DNA from: Mycoplasmatales bacterium
GTDB taxonomy: Bacteria > Bacillota_I > Bacilli_A > Mycoplasmatales > Metamycoplasmataceae
Assembly: GCA_013215715.1 (NCBI GenBank)
Contig: JABSQT010000004.1
Span: 57,674 to 121,673 of the forward strand
DNA: 64,000 bases
Direction: 5' to 3'
The translations under genes and the position numbers were made by a program. Position 1 is the stretch's first letter. Each line of letters starts with the position of its first letter. Shown here one piece after another: positions 55,667-64,000 of the stretch. A model generated the notes under the pieces. That model was not told the origin of the DNA and searched no databases. It saw only the letters and a list, made by a program, of their open reading frames with translations.

Positions 55667-56611
55667 CTATTCCTCCTCTTCATTAGCTTTTTTCATACGT
55701 TCTTGTATCATAGCAAATGAGTCGAATCCATCTTTTTTAGCAACATGCAAGTTTGTTGCAGCTGTTATTAAAGCTCTAATAGATTTACCACTCTTAACTG
55801 GTATTTCTGTTTTTGGTATACTTCCACCTAAAGTTTCATAACTTAGATTACCATTACCCAGTCTATCAAATTCTTTATTTTGATTTTCTGAATCAATAAG
55901 TTCTACTACCAATTCAATTTTTGCAGCATCACGAACTGATCTAACTCCAAAGATTTTTCTAATATCTAAAAGACCAATACCTCTTGCTTCAAGTAAATCT
56001 TTTGTGATTTTAGCAGGAGTCCCAATAAAATCTTTACCTACTCTTGTAATATTGACTGTATCATCTGAAACAAATATATGTCCTTGTTGAATTAATTCAA
56101 TAACAGCTTCTGATTTACCTATACCTGATTTACCTATAATCATTACTCCCACACCATTAATAATTACTAAAGAAGCATGAACTGATTCAGTTTTACTAAA
56201 GTGTGCCGCAAGATGTTCTCTAATAATAGCAATAATATCTGTTACATGTAAGTCTGTTACAATAATAGGAACATTATGCTTGGAAGCGATATCGATAATT
56301 AATTTGGCTGTTTTTTCTTTAATACCAATAGATAAAAATATAACAGGGGGTTTGTTAGAAAATAATTTCTCAATTGAAGAAAGTGTGGTTTCTTCTCCAA
56401 CAAGATCAAATCATTCTTGTTCTTTTGTACCTCAAACAATAACATTCTTACGAATACCTTTATTTAATATAAAACCACACAATTCCAATCCAGCACGATA
56501 AATACCAGGTGAAGTTATTTTGGTTCATTCTGTTATTTTATCTTTATTAGCTATTTCAAATTGACATTTCTGTACAATTTCAAGAACCGGTATACCTTTT
56601 GTTGTTTTCAT
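55667..56611 (-). CDS. hprK: HPr kinase/phosphorylase
   Basis: HprK phosphorylates and dephosphorylates Ser46 of HPr (ptsH at 40204-40467) to tune sugar uptake. The 314 residues have the N-terminal MurF-like domain and the kinase domain with Walker A GKSGIGKS (160-167), FVSDDTVNI and the LEARGIGLLDIRKIFG motif, all intact. The ATG overlaps the secA stop by one base. Confidence 0.96.
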
Positions 56612-58950
56612 TAAAACCTCCTATGCATTAATGCTCTTACAGTGTTATGTGAAATACGTTTAATTAATTCCGCAAATAATTCACTACCCTTTTCTGTAAA
56701 AACTTGGAAAGGATTTTTTTGAGCATAAGATGACATTGATGAAGAAGATCTTAATTTATCCATATGATCAATATGTAATTGTCAGTTAGCATCAAATGTT
56801 TCAAGAATAATACTTCTTTCATAATCATGAGTTTCTTCTTCTCCAATAACTTCAAAAGCACTTTCTCTTAAGATGTCATATGCTTTAATTAATTCTTTTG
56901 AGATATATTCAATTAATTCTTCAATTGCAAGATTTGTAAGAATTGCTGGAATTAATTTAAATTCAACATTATTAAATCAAACCGCATTTAAAGAGTTTGA
57001 AAGTTCTTCATGATTAATTGTGTCATCTTGATTTTGGAATTGTGGGAATAATACAACCTCTTGCACAACCTTCTTAAACATCCTGTGAATAACATTTAAT
57101 AAATCTTCTTGAGAAATAATAATGTCTCTTTGGTTGTAGATTGCATTACGTTGTTGTCTAATAACATCATCAAATTGCAGAACGTTTTTACGAGAATCGA
57201 AGTTAAATCCCTCAATTTTCTTTTGTGCTCTTGTTAAAGCTTTATCCATTGATTTTGAAGAAATTGGTTTTTCTTTAAATGATGCAAATGATTTCTTTAA
57301 TTTTTCTTGCGCAGAGAATCTAGAAATTAAAGAGTCATCAAGTGAAAGGAAAAATTTAGATCTACCCACATCACCTTGACGCCCTGAACGACCACGTAAT
57401 TGATTATCTATACGACGTGATTCTGCTCTATCTGTACCAAGAACAAAAAGACCTCCAGCAAGTTTAGCTTTTTCATCCAACTTAATATCTGTACCACGAC
57501 CAGCCATATTGGTAGCAATTGTAACAGCTCCTAGTTTACCTGCCTTTGAAATAATTTCAGCTTCTTTTCCATCTTGTTTGGCATTAAGTACCTTATGTGA
57601 AATTTTATTCTTTTTAAGTAGTTCGGAAAGCTTTTCAGATTGTTCAACTAAAGAAGTTCCAACAAGAATAGGTTGATTTGTTTTCTTTTTAACTTTTTTA
57701 ATTTCCTCAACAATTGCCTTGTATTTATATTCTGATGTTACATATACATTATCTTTTTCATCTTTACGAATAATAGGTTTGTTTGTTGGAACCTCAACAA
57801 CACGCATGTTATAAATATCTATAAACTCACCTTCTTCTGTTTTTCCTGTACCAGTCATACCAGATAATTTTTCAAACATACGGAAAAGGTTTTGATAAGT
57901 AATTGTAGCCATTGTTTTAGTTTCATCTTCAATTTCAACTTTTTCTTTTGCTTGAATAGCTTGTTGTAGTCCATCTGAATATGAACGACCCTCCATAATA
58001 CGACCAGTAAATACATCGATTAATTCAATCTTCCCATCACGAACAATATAATCACCATTAATCTCCATTACAAAGTTCGCTCTAAGCGCATTTTGAACAC
58101 GATGTACAAGTTCTGAAGATTCAAGTGAGAATAAATTTTCAATCCCATAAAACTTATTAGCTTTATCAATACCTGAACCTGTTAATTGAATACTTTTTGT
58201 TTCAGCATCAATTTCATAATCTTTTTTATTAAGTGAAACTACAAATCCTTGTGCAGCTTCATAAAGAGTAGAAGGTACTGCATCTCCACCAGTAATGATT
58301 AAAGGAGTTCTCGCCTCATCAATAAGAATTGAATCAACCTCATCAATTAATGCATAAAAGAAACCACGTTGAACTTTTTCACCCATTCTTTTAACCATAT
58401 TATCTCTTAAATAGTCAAATCCAATTTCTGAATGAATTGAATATGTGATATCACAATTATATGCTTCACGTTTTTCTTCAGCTCCCAATTCACGTTTATT
58501 GATTCCATAAGTTAAACCTAAAAAATTATGAACTTGTCCTGTTTCAATAGCATCACGTTCCGTAAGGTATTCATTAACCGTAGAAACGATTACACCCTTA
58601 CCAGCTAATGCATTCATATAAACTGGCATAATAGAAGTAATAGTTTTACCTTCACCAGTCTTCATTTCAGCAACGGAACCCATAGTTAAAATAAGTCCAC
58701 CAATAACTTGAACATCATATGGTCTTTTCCCTAAAACCCTAAAACATGCCTCCCTCGCAACTGCAAATGCTTCAACCGTAATTTTCTCCATACGATCATC
58801 TTTTCTAAGCCTTTCTTTAAACTCCTCAGTCTTAGCTTTTAACTCTTCATCTGTTAATTTCTTCATTTCTGGTTCAAGAGCATTAATTTCTTTTAAATAA
58901 GATTCAGCTCTTTTAAGTTCAGAAGATTTTATTTTAAATATTTTTTTCAT
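56611..58950 (-). CDS. secA: Preprotein translocase ATPase SecA
   Basis: SecA drives secretion through SecYEG. The 779-residue protein has Walker A MKTGEGKT (about 96-103), LIDEVDSILIDEARTPLIIT, the ATNMAGRGTDI and RRIDNQLRGRSGRQGD helicase motifs, and the helical scaffold. It ends RALMHRRF, without the usual C-terminal zinc tail. ATG 58950 (MKKIFK) is preferred over 58968; neither has a good ribosome site. TGA Trp lets the frame run 122 residues further at the end. Confidence 0.96.
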
Positions 58951-59191
58951 ATATAAATTGTAAATCATTTATTATATAAATGTAAATATTGATAGATACA
59001 AAAAAATAACTGTGCCTAAGGTCTTGGGTGTTTTTTTGAAAATAAAACTAATTTTTTAGACTAAAAATAATATTTTAAGAAGTTTTTTTTATTTAAAAGT
59101 AATATTCTTTATTTTGATATAAATTTAATTAAATATAATTCTTTATTTATCCCTTATAAGGCACTCATACACAAAATTTTTCATATAAAAA

Positions 59192-59209
59192 AATAAGCAA
59201 TTGCTTATT
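59192..59209 (-). terminator. Terminator after the trigger factor gene
   Basis: The stem AATAAGC (59192-59198) / GCTTATT (59203-59209) with loop AATT is followed by a T run on the minus strand. Confidence 0.8.
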
Positions 59210-59216
59210 ATTTTTG

Positions 59217-60494
59217 TTATTTATTGTTTTCAATTAGAATATCGATAACTTTTTCATTTGTCATCGGAATTTGCATTTGAACTTTTTGAATCATTGTTTT
59301 AACATTTTTAAGATCTTGTTGGTAAACTTTTGCTAATTTTTCATATTCTTTATCATAATCAGCATCTGTTAATTCGATTTTTTCGATTTTTGCAATTTCC
59401 GCAAATACCAATGAATCTTTAAGTGAAGATTCCGCAGCTTCTTTGTATTGTGATTGAAGTGCTTCTTCTTTTATACCTGTCATTTCCATATATGTTTTTT
59501 TATCAATGCCTTGTTGTTTCATAGCATCTAAGAATTTTTGTTCTTGACTCTTCATTTCTTTAGTTACAAGTGCCATTGGAACAACCAACTTTGTTGCTGC
59601 TTTAATTTCTGTGAAAGCTGCTTCTTTAAATTCCATTCTAGCTTTTTGAATAGCTTGTTCTGTAAGAACATCTTTCATGTATTTTTTTAATTCCGCAAAT
59701 GTTGTAACGCCTGGGGCATTAATTTCTTTAGCAAAATCATCATTAAGTTCTGGTGTTTCTTTAACTTTAACTTCTTTAACTACACAAATAAATTTTGCCT
59801 CTTTACCTTTTAATTCCTCTGAATGATATTCTTCTGGGAAAGTAACTTTAACTTCTTTTTCTTCTCCAGCTTTAACTCCAACTAATTGTTCTTCAAAACC
59901 TGGTATAAATTGCCCTGATCCTAGCTCTAGTTCATAATCTTCAGCTTTTCCGCCTTGGAATGTTGCTTCACCCACAAATCCCTCAAAGTCAAACTTAAGT
60001 GTATCTCCTAATTTAGCTTTTCTTTCTACTGGTACAAGAATTGAATGCATATTTTGTAGGTTTTTAAGCTCTGCATCAACTGCTTTTTCATCAAGTTTTG
60101 GTTGTACAAATTTAGATTTTAAATTTTTATAATCTGATAATTTAATTTCTGGGTAAACTGGGTAAATGAATGAAACTTCAAGTTCTGTTCCAGTTAATTT
60201 TTCAACGTTGTATGCTGGTCCATCAAGAATGATTTCCTCTTCTTTGATTTCTTTTGCTGCTTCTTTAACTAATTCATCCAACATTGTTGGAAGTGCTTTT
60301 TGTCACACTTCTGGTTGTGAAATGTATTTGTTTAATAAATTCGCAGGGATTTTACCTTTTCTAAATCCATCAACTTTAAGATTTGCTGCAATACCTGTTT
60401 TAGCTTTTGCTTGTGCTTCTTCTCATTTAATTTGATTTGCTTTAACTGTTATTTTCAATTCAGCTGTAGCTTTTAATAATTCTCTTTTTGCCAT
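59217..60494 (-). CDS. tig: Trigger factor
   Basis: Trigger factor is a ribosome-bound chaperone and prolyl isomerase. The 425 residues show the ribosome-docking loop GFRKGKIP, the FKBP domain (about 155-245; GDTLKFDFEGFV, then SGQFIPGFEEQLVG) and the helical C-terminal arms. AGGAG precedes the ATG. It is flanked by its own promoter region and a terminator. Confidence 0.95.
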
Positions 60495-60601
60495 GTTATA
60501 TTCTCCTGTATTACAAAGTTTTATTTCTTTGGTATATAAATTATAGATTATTTTTATAAAATAAGGCAAAATGAAAAATAACATAATGTTATTCTTAGAT
60601 T

Positions 60602-61288
60602 TTAAATATATAATTTTACATGTTTTTTACGTTCTTCATTGACTGGGATTATTGAAGGAATATTCATCGATTCATAAGCGATATTTACAATAATATTTTC
60701 TAAACCTTTTGGTTCATCGATAAATTCTGGAAATGTGTTTAATGAATATAATTCCAAAAGAGATTTTGCTACTTGCTCTAGCGATGGATTTTTTAAAATT
60801 AACCTTTCAATCCCAACATATGTATTTAAATAAGTCTTTAATGAAACAATAGAACCCACTATTTTAGGATTAATAATTTTATTGCTTCATTTAAAATTAT
60901 GATCTATATCTTGTTCAACACAATACTCATAAATAATAGTTTTAATCATATTTGGAGTTGATGTATTAGAGATGATTTTATGTATATCTTCAATAATAGA
61001 TCTAAGATTTAAATCTTTCAATTTAGCGATTGCCATTGGCATCTTTATTGAATCATTGTTTATAAGTATTTCTAAAACTTCATCTCTACTTAATTCATTA
61101 TTGATTATGGTATCTTGCCTTACTTTAAATTTTAATTCTTCTAATAAATTTAAAAATGTTGATTCATATCTTTCAGGAATATAAGGCATATTCAATTCAA
61201 CTTCTAATTTTTTTGCTGCTTCTGATGGATTTGTTTGAATTAACCCTTTAATTTCTTTAATTATTTCTACATAGTAATCTTGTTTCAT
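60602..61288 (-). CDS. DUF3196-like mycoplasmal protein
   Basis: This 228-residue, mostly helical protein starts YYVEIIKEIKGLIQTNPSEA and has ELNMPYIPERYE, which resembles the DUF3196 family found in mollicutes, where members are somewhat longer. I see no catalytic motif, signal or membrane segment. One TGA Trp lies near residue 134. It stands between the trigger factor and tRNA-Arg genes. Function is unknown; the family match is from memory of its pattern. Confidence 0.65.
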
Positions 61289-61365
61289 AATAAGATAATT
61301 TTACCATTTTGAGTTTAAAAAAAGTATTTAAAATACCATTTCAAGGTAAAAAAGGCGAAAAAAAA

Positions 61366-61442
61366 TGGTGACCGAGAGAGGATTCGAACCTCTGACCACA
61401 TCCTTAGAAGGGACGTGCTCTATCCAGCTGAGCTACTCGGCC
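61366..61442 (-). tRNA. tRNA-Arg (anticodon TCT)
   Basis: The 77-base cloverleaf has acceptor GGCCGAG/CTCGGTC (one G-U pair), the D arm GCTCAGCTGGATAGAGC, anticodon loop CTTCTAA (anticodon TCT) and T arm AGAGGTTCGAATCCTCT. The CCA end is encoded. Confidence 0.95.
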
Positions 61443-61460
61443 ATTTTTTTTGCTTTTTCA

Positions 61461-61937
61461 TTATAACACAGGTATTGACTTAATTTCACCATAAATTTTT
61501 CCATTTTCAATAAAATATATTGCGTATGTAGGCCCATCATCAGTCCTAGGGATTGTTGTAGAGCCTGGACATGAAGTAAAAACCCCTTTTTTATCATTAA
61601 TATAAGGAATATGGGAGTGTCCATGAATTAACACATCAACACCTTCAACTCTAGCAACCTTTTGTGGCAACTTATTTCAATTATGAGTATAAATGCCACG
61701 AGAATGTCCATGTAAGATCATAAAATTTAGCCCTTCATATTCAAATTTAACCTCCAATGGGAGTCTATTATAATCATTATTCCCTTCTACGCAATAATCA
61801 AACCTTGCTTCTGCTCATGTTTTATTAAATTCGGAATCTCCCATGTGTATTGCTAAATCATATTCTTCTATTGAAAGGATTTTATCAACAATCTCTTTAT
61901 TTCCGTGATTGTCTGAAATTGCTATTATTTTTTTCAT
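61461..61937 (-). CDS. YfcE/MJ0936-type metallophosphoesterase
   Basis: The 158-residue protein is a small calcineurin-like phosphodiesterase. The metal motifs are all in place: SDNHGN (residues 8-13), HMGDSE, EGNNDYN, ILHGHSRG and HGHSH. The usual DxH starts as D-N-H. The natural substrate is unknown; relatives hydrolyse phosphodiesters such as bis-pNPP in vitro. It lies between trxA and tRNA-Arg, after the trxA terminator. Confidence 0.9.
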
Positions 61938-61980
61938 ATTTAAATTATAAATTGTTTGCATCAATAAAATTAAAATAAAA

Positions 61981-62002
61981 AAATAAACTTGATAGTTTAT
62001 TT
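61981..62002 (-). terminator. Terminator after trxA
   Basis: The stem AAATAAACT (61981-61989) / AGTTTATTT (61994-62002), loop TGAT, is followed by A/T-rich sequence with T residues on the minus strand. Confidence 0.75.
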
Positions 62003-62021
62003 CTTTAATATTTTCAATACT

Positions 62022-62342
62022 TTAAAGGGCACTGTTTAATCATCCAATCATTTTATCCATTGGTTGATATTCAACCCCTCTAGCAACTTCTTTTCCATCT
62101 TTAAATACTATAAAAGTTGGCACTTTAGTAACGTTGTAACCTTCTGCTTTTCTAAATACTTCTGCCTTTTCTGCATCAATAGCAATAAATTCAACTGGTT
62201 TATCTTTAAATTCATTTGCTAGATTCTCATAAATAGGTTGCATCATTTTACAATCTCCACATCATTCTGTATAAAAGTCTACAATTACAACTCCTGTATT
62301 TTTAATATCTTCAAATTCTTTTAATGTCATATTTTTAATCAT
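62022..62342 (-). CDS. trxA: Thioredoxin
   Basis: This small redox protein of 106 residues has the active site TEWCGDCKMM (W as TGA; the usual WCGPC has Asp for Pro) and the cis-Pro loop KVPTFIVFKDGKEV. It is reduced by TrxB (53493-54410). The ATG overlaps the ftsK stop by one base (TAATG), so it is translated from the ftsK message. Confidence 0.93.
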
Positions 62343-64000
62343 TATTTAAATATTCCTTCCATGAAGTCAACTTCAGATTGTTTTTGTTCTTGTTTTCTTA
62401 CTATATCTTCATCAAATTCTAATTCCTCGTCTTCATCATTATTGGTTCCAAGTATATCAAAACTAGGTGGTGCAGGATAATCTTTAACTTTATCAATTAT
62501 CGCTTCAATTTCTTCGTTAGATAGGTAAGCACCCTGTGCACGCTCAATACCTTTACCATATAAAGACATAAGCATATCCCCGCGACCCATTAATTTTTCA
62601 GCACCAACAGAATCTAAAATAACTTTTGAATCAACACCAGAAGTTACTGAGAAAGAAATTCTAGAAGGTATATTAGCTTTAATAACACCAGTAACAACAT
62701 TTGTTGAAGGTCTTTGAGTAGCTACTATTAAATGTATACCTGCAGCTCTTGCTTTTTGTGTAATACGTTGAATAGATGTTTCAACTATTTTAGCTGCAAC
62801 ATTCATTAAATCAGCCAATTCATCAATAACACAAACAATGTATGGTCATTTCTCTTTTGCTTTTGCATTATATTCTTCAATATTCCTTACAAACATACCA
62901 GCCATTGTAGAATACCTTCTTTCCATTTCATCAACAAGTCCATCCAATGCTTTTGAAGCAATTTCAGGATCTGTAATAACTGGAGTTAATAAATGAGGTA
63001 CTTTATTATATGGCATAAATTCAACCATTTTAGGATCGACCAATACAAGTCTCAAATGTTCTGGTGATGTTCTCATAATCATAGACATTAATATTGCATT
63101 AATACCTACAGATTTACCTGAACCTGTTGCACCAGCCACTAATAAGTGTGGAGTTTTATTTATGGGTATAACTAATGTTTGTCCATTAATTGTTTTACCT
63201 AATGCTACAGCTAAAGGTTCTTTTTTATATTCTTCTGATTCATTCATCTCATCAAATATATCTTTAAATGCAACCATTTGTGGATTAGCATTAGGAACTT
63301 CTACACCAATAGCGGCCTCACCTGGAATTGGTAATTCCATCCTTACATCAGTTGCTGCAAGAACCATTTTAATATTTTGTTCTAATTGTGCAAACTTCTT
63401 GAGATTGATACCTGGACCCGGTGTAATTATATATTTTGTTAAAGTAGGCCCTACAACAGTTCTCGAAACTTTTGCATCAATTTTAAATGTTATGAATAAC
63501 TCTTGAAGTTTTTTTGCTTTTTCAGTTATTTCTTCTTTTAATTGTGAAGTGTCTGAGTCTTTTGGAGTATTCAACACTTCTTCTGACTTAATAATTGGAT
63601 ATTCCGGGTGAATATAAGGTATTTTTCTTTTAGGTTTAGAAACCGCTGCTTCCGTTTGAACAACTTGCTCTTGTATTTGTGTATTAGTTACTTGTTCTAC
63701 ATCTTCTTCTTCAGCAAAAGGATCCTCAAATGGTAAATCAAATTCCGATGTATTTATTAGATGTTCTGTTTGCGTAATAGGTTCTTGTTCTTCTTTTACT
63801 TCAATTAGTTCTGCACCTTGTGCTTCTTTCTCTTTAAGAATTTGCCTTTTCTTATTCTTTTTGAATTTATAAAGTCCAAACATTGAACCAGTTATTAAAA
63901 ACGAGACAGAAAAAATTAATAAAACCGCAGCTATTACTCCTGCACCAATTGGAGAACTAAACATTGCAAAGAAAGCTCAAATGGAATAACCAACCAAACC
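62342..64000 (-). CDS. ftsK: DNA translocase FtsK/SpoIIIE (3' part; 5' end lies outside the window)
   Basis: FtsK pumps chromosomal DNA at division. The 552 residues seen include the last membrane helix or helices, an acidic Glu/Gln-rich linker (about 45-150 of the visible part), and the motor domain with Walker [18 protein letters not shown], Walker [11 protein letters not shown] and the [21 protein letters not shown] segment. It ends soon after the motor ([10 protein letters not shown]), so the C-terminal gamma winged-helix domain that reads KOPS-like sites is missing. The frame is open to base 64000. Confidence 0.95.

Noticed and set aside
59020-59037. Plus-strand hairpin with T run that might be a terminator
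   Set aside because: No plus-strand gene lies upstream, and the stem is short with G-U pairs; likely chance in an AT-rich intergenic region.

Overview
The window is AT-rich DNA (roughly 30% GC by eye) from a wall-less bacterium of the class Mollicutes. In-frame TGA occurs throughout genuine genes (for example ftsZ, polC, dnaX, gatA, pyrC) at conserved tryptophan positions, so TGA is read as Trp; all coordinates below assume this code. No peptidoglycan, undecaprenyl or LPS genes are seen, while Mollicutes/Firmicutes gene blocks (hprK-lgt-trxB-yvcK-whiA, pyrH-frr-cdsA-polC, secG-rnr-smpB-ssrA) are. I cannot place it to genus. It keeps pathways uncommon in mycoplasmas: pyrB, C, D, E, F and a glutamine synthetase, plus thyA.

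Layout. 1-454: gene-free, with a 40-bp tandem repeat and a highly structured 5' leader. 455-5462 (+): a four-gene cluster with ftsZ between a beta-propeller-like membrane protein and two proteins of unknown function; the first and third share a repeated domain. 5463-6077: gene-free, with several strong inverted repeats. 6078-13414 (-): replication/tRNA-processing style cluster dnaX-ebfC-tmk, then an M28 peptidase lipoprotein, holB, rsmI, a DUF951 protein and a GNAT. 13564-13989 (+): small membrane protein. 14022-19947 (-): pyrB-glnA, then pyrC-D-F-E behind an apparent attenuator. 20031-21870: SRP RNA, a nitroreductase and thyA (+). 21918-28578 (-): pyrH-frr, cdsA, polC. 28706-31320: ylxM/ftsY and a YihY-family protein. 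31324-36280: ligA-gatC-gatA-gatB. 36317-40467: a GT2 enzyme, an RluA-family pseudouridine synthase, tRNA-Gly, ptsH and ptsI. 40543-46849: cardiolipin synthase, tRNA-Ser, mgtE, two near-identical diadenylate cyclases and a degenerate GGDEF-EAL membrane protein. 46925-51319: ssrA, smpB, rnr, secG, a CaCA exchanger. 51342-58950: a rhodanese-like gene (+), then secA-hprK-lgt-trxB-yvcK-whiA (-). 59217-64000: trigger factor, a DUF3196-like protein, tRNA-Arg, a phosphoesterase, thioredoxin and the 3' part of ftsK.

How it fits together. PtsH, PtsI and HprK imply PTS sugar use with HPr-Ser phosphorylation. The pyr genes and glnA make UMP from aspartate and carbamoyl phosphate (carbamoyl-phosphate synthetase genes are not in the window); PyrH, Tmk and ThyA then lead to UDP and dTTP. 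SecA, SecG, FtsY, SRP RNA, trigger factor and Lgt handle protein export and lipoproteins. tmRNA, SmpB and RNase R handle ribosome rescue.

The best candidates for something undescribed are the ftsZ-centred surface-protein operon with its structured leader (98-5462), and the second-messenger locus (43668-46849), where a catalytically dead GGDEF-EAL protein overlaps one of two duplicated c-di-AMP synthase genes. No insertion sequences or CRISPR arrays were seen.
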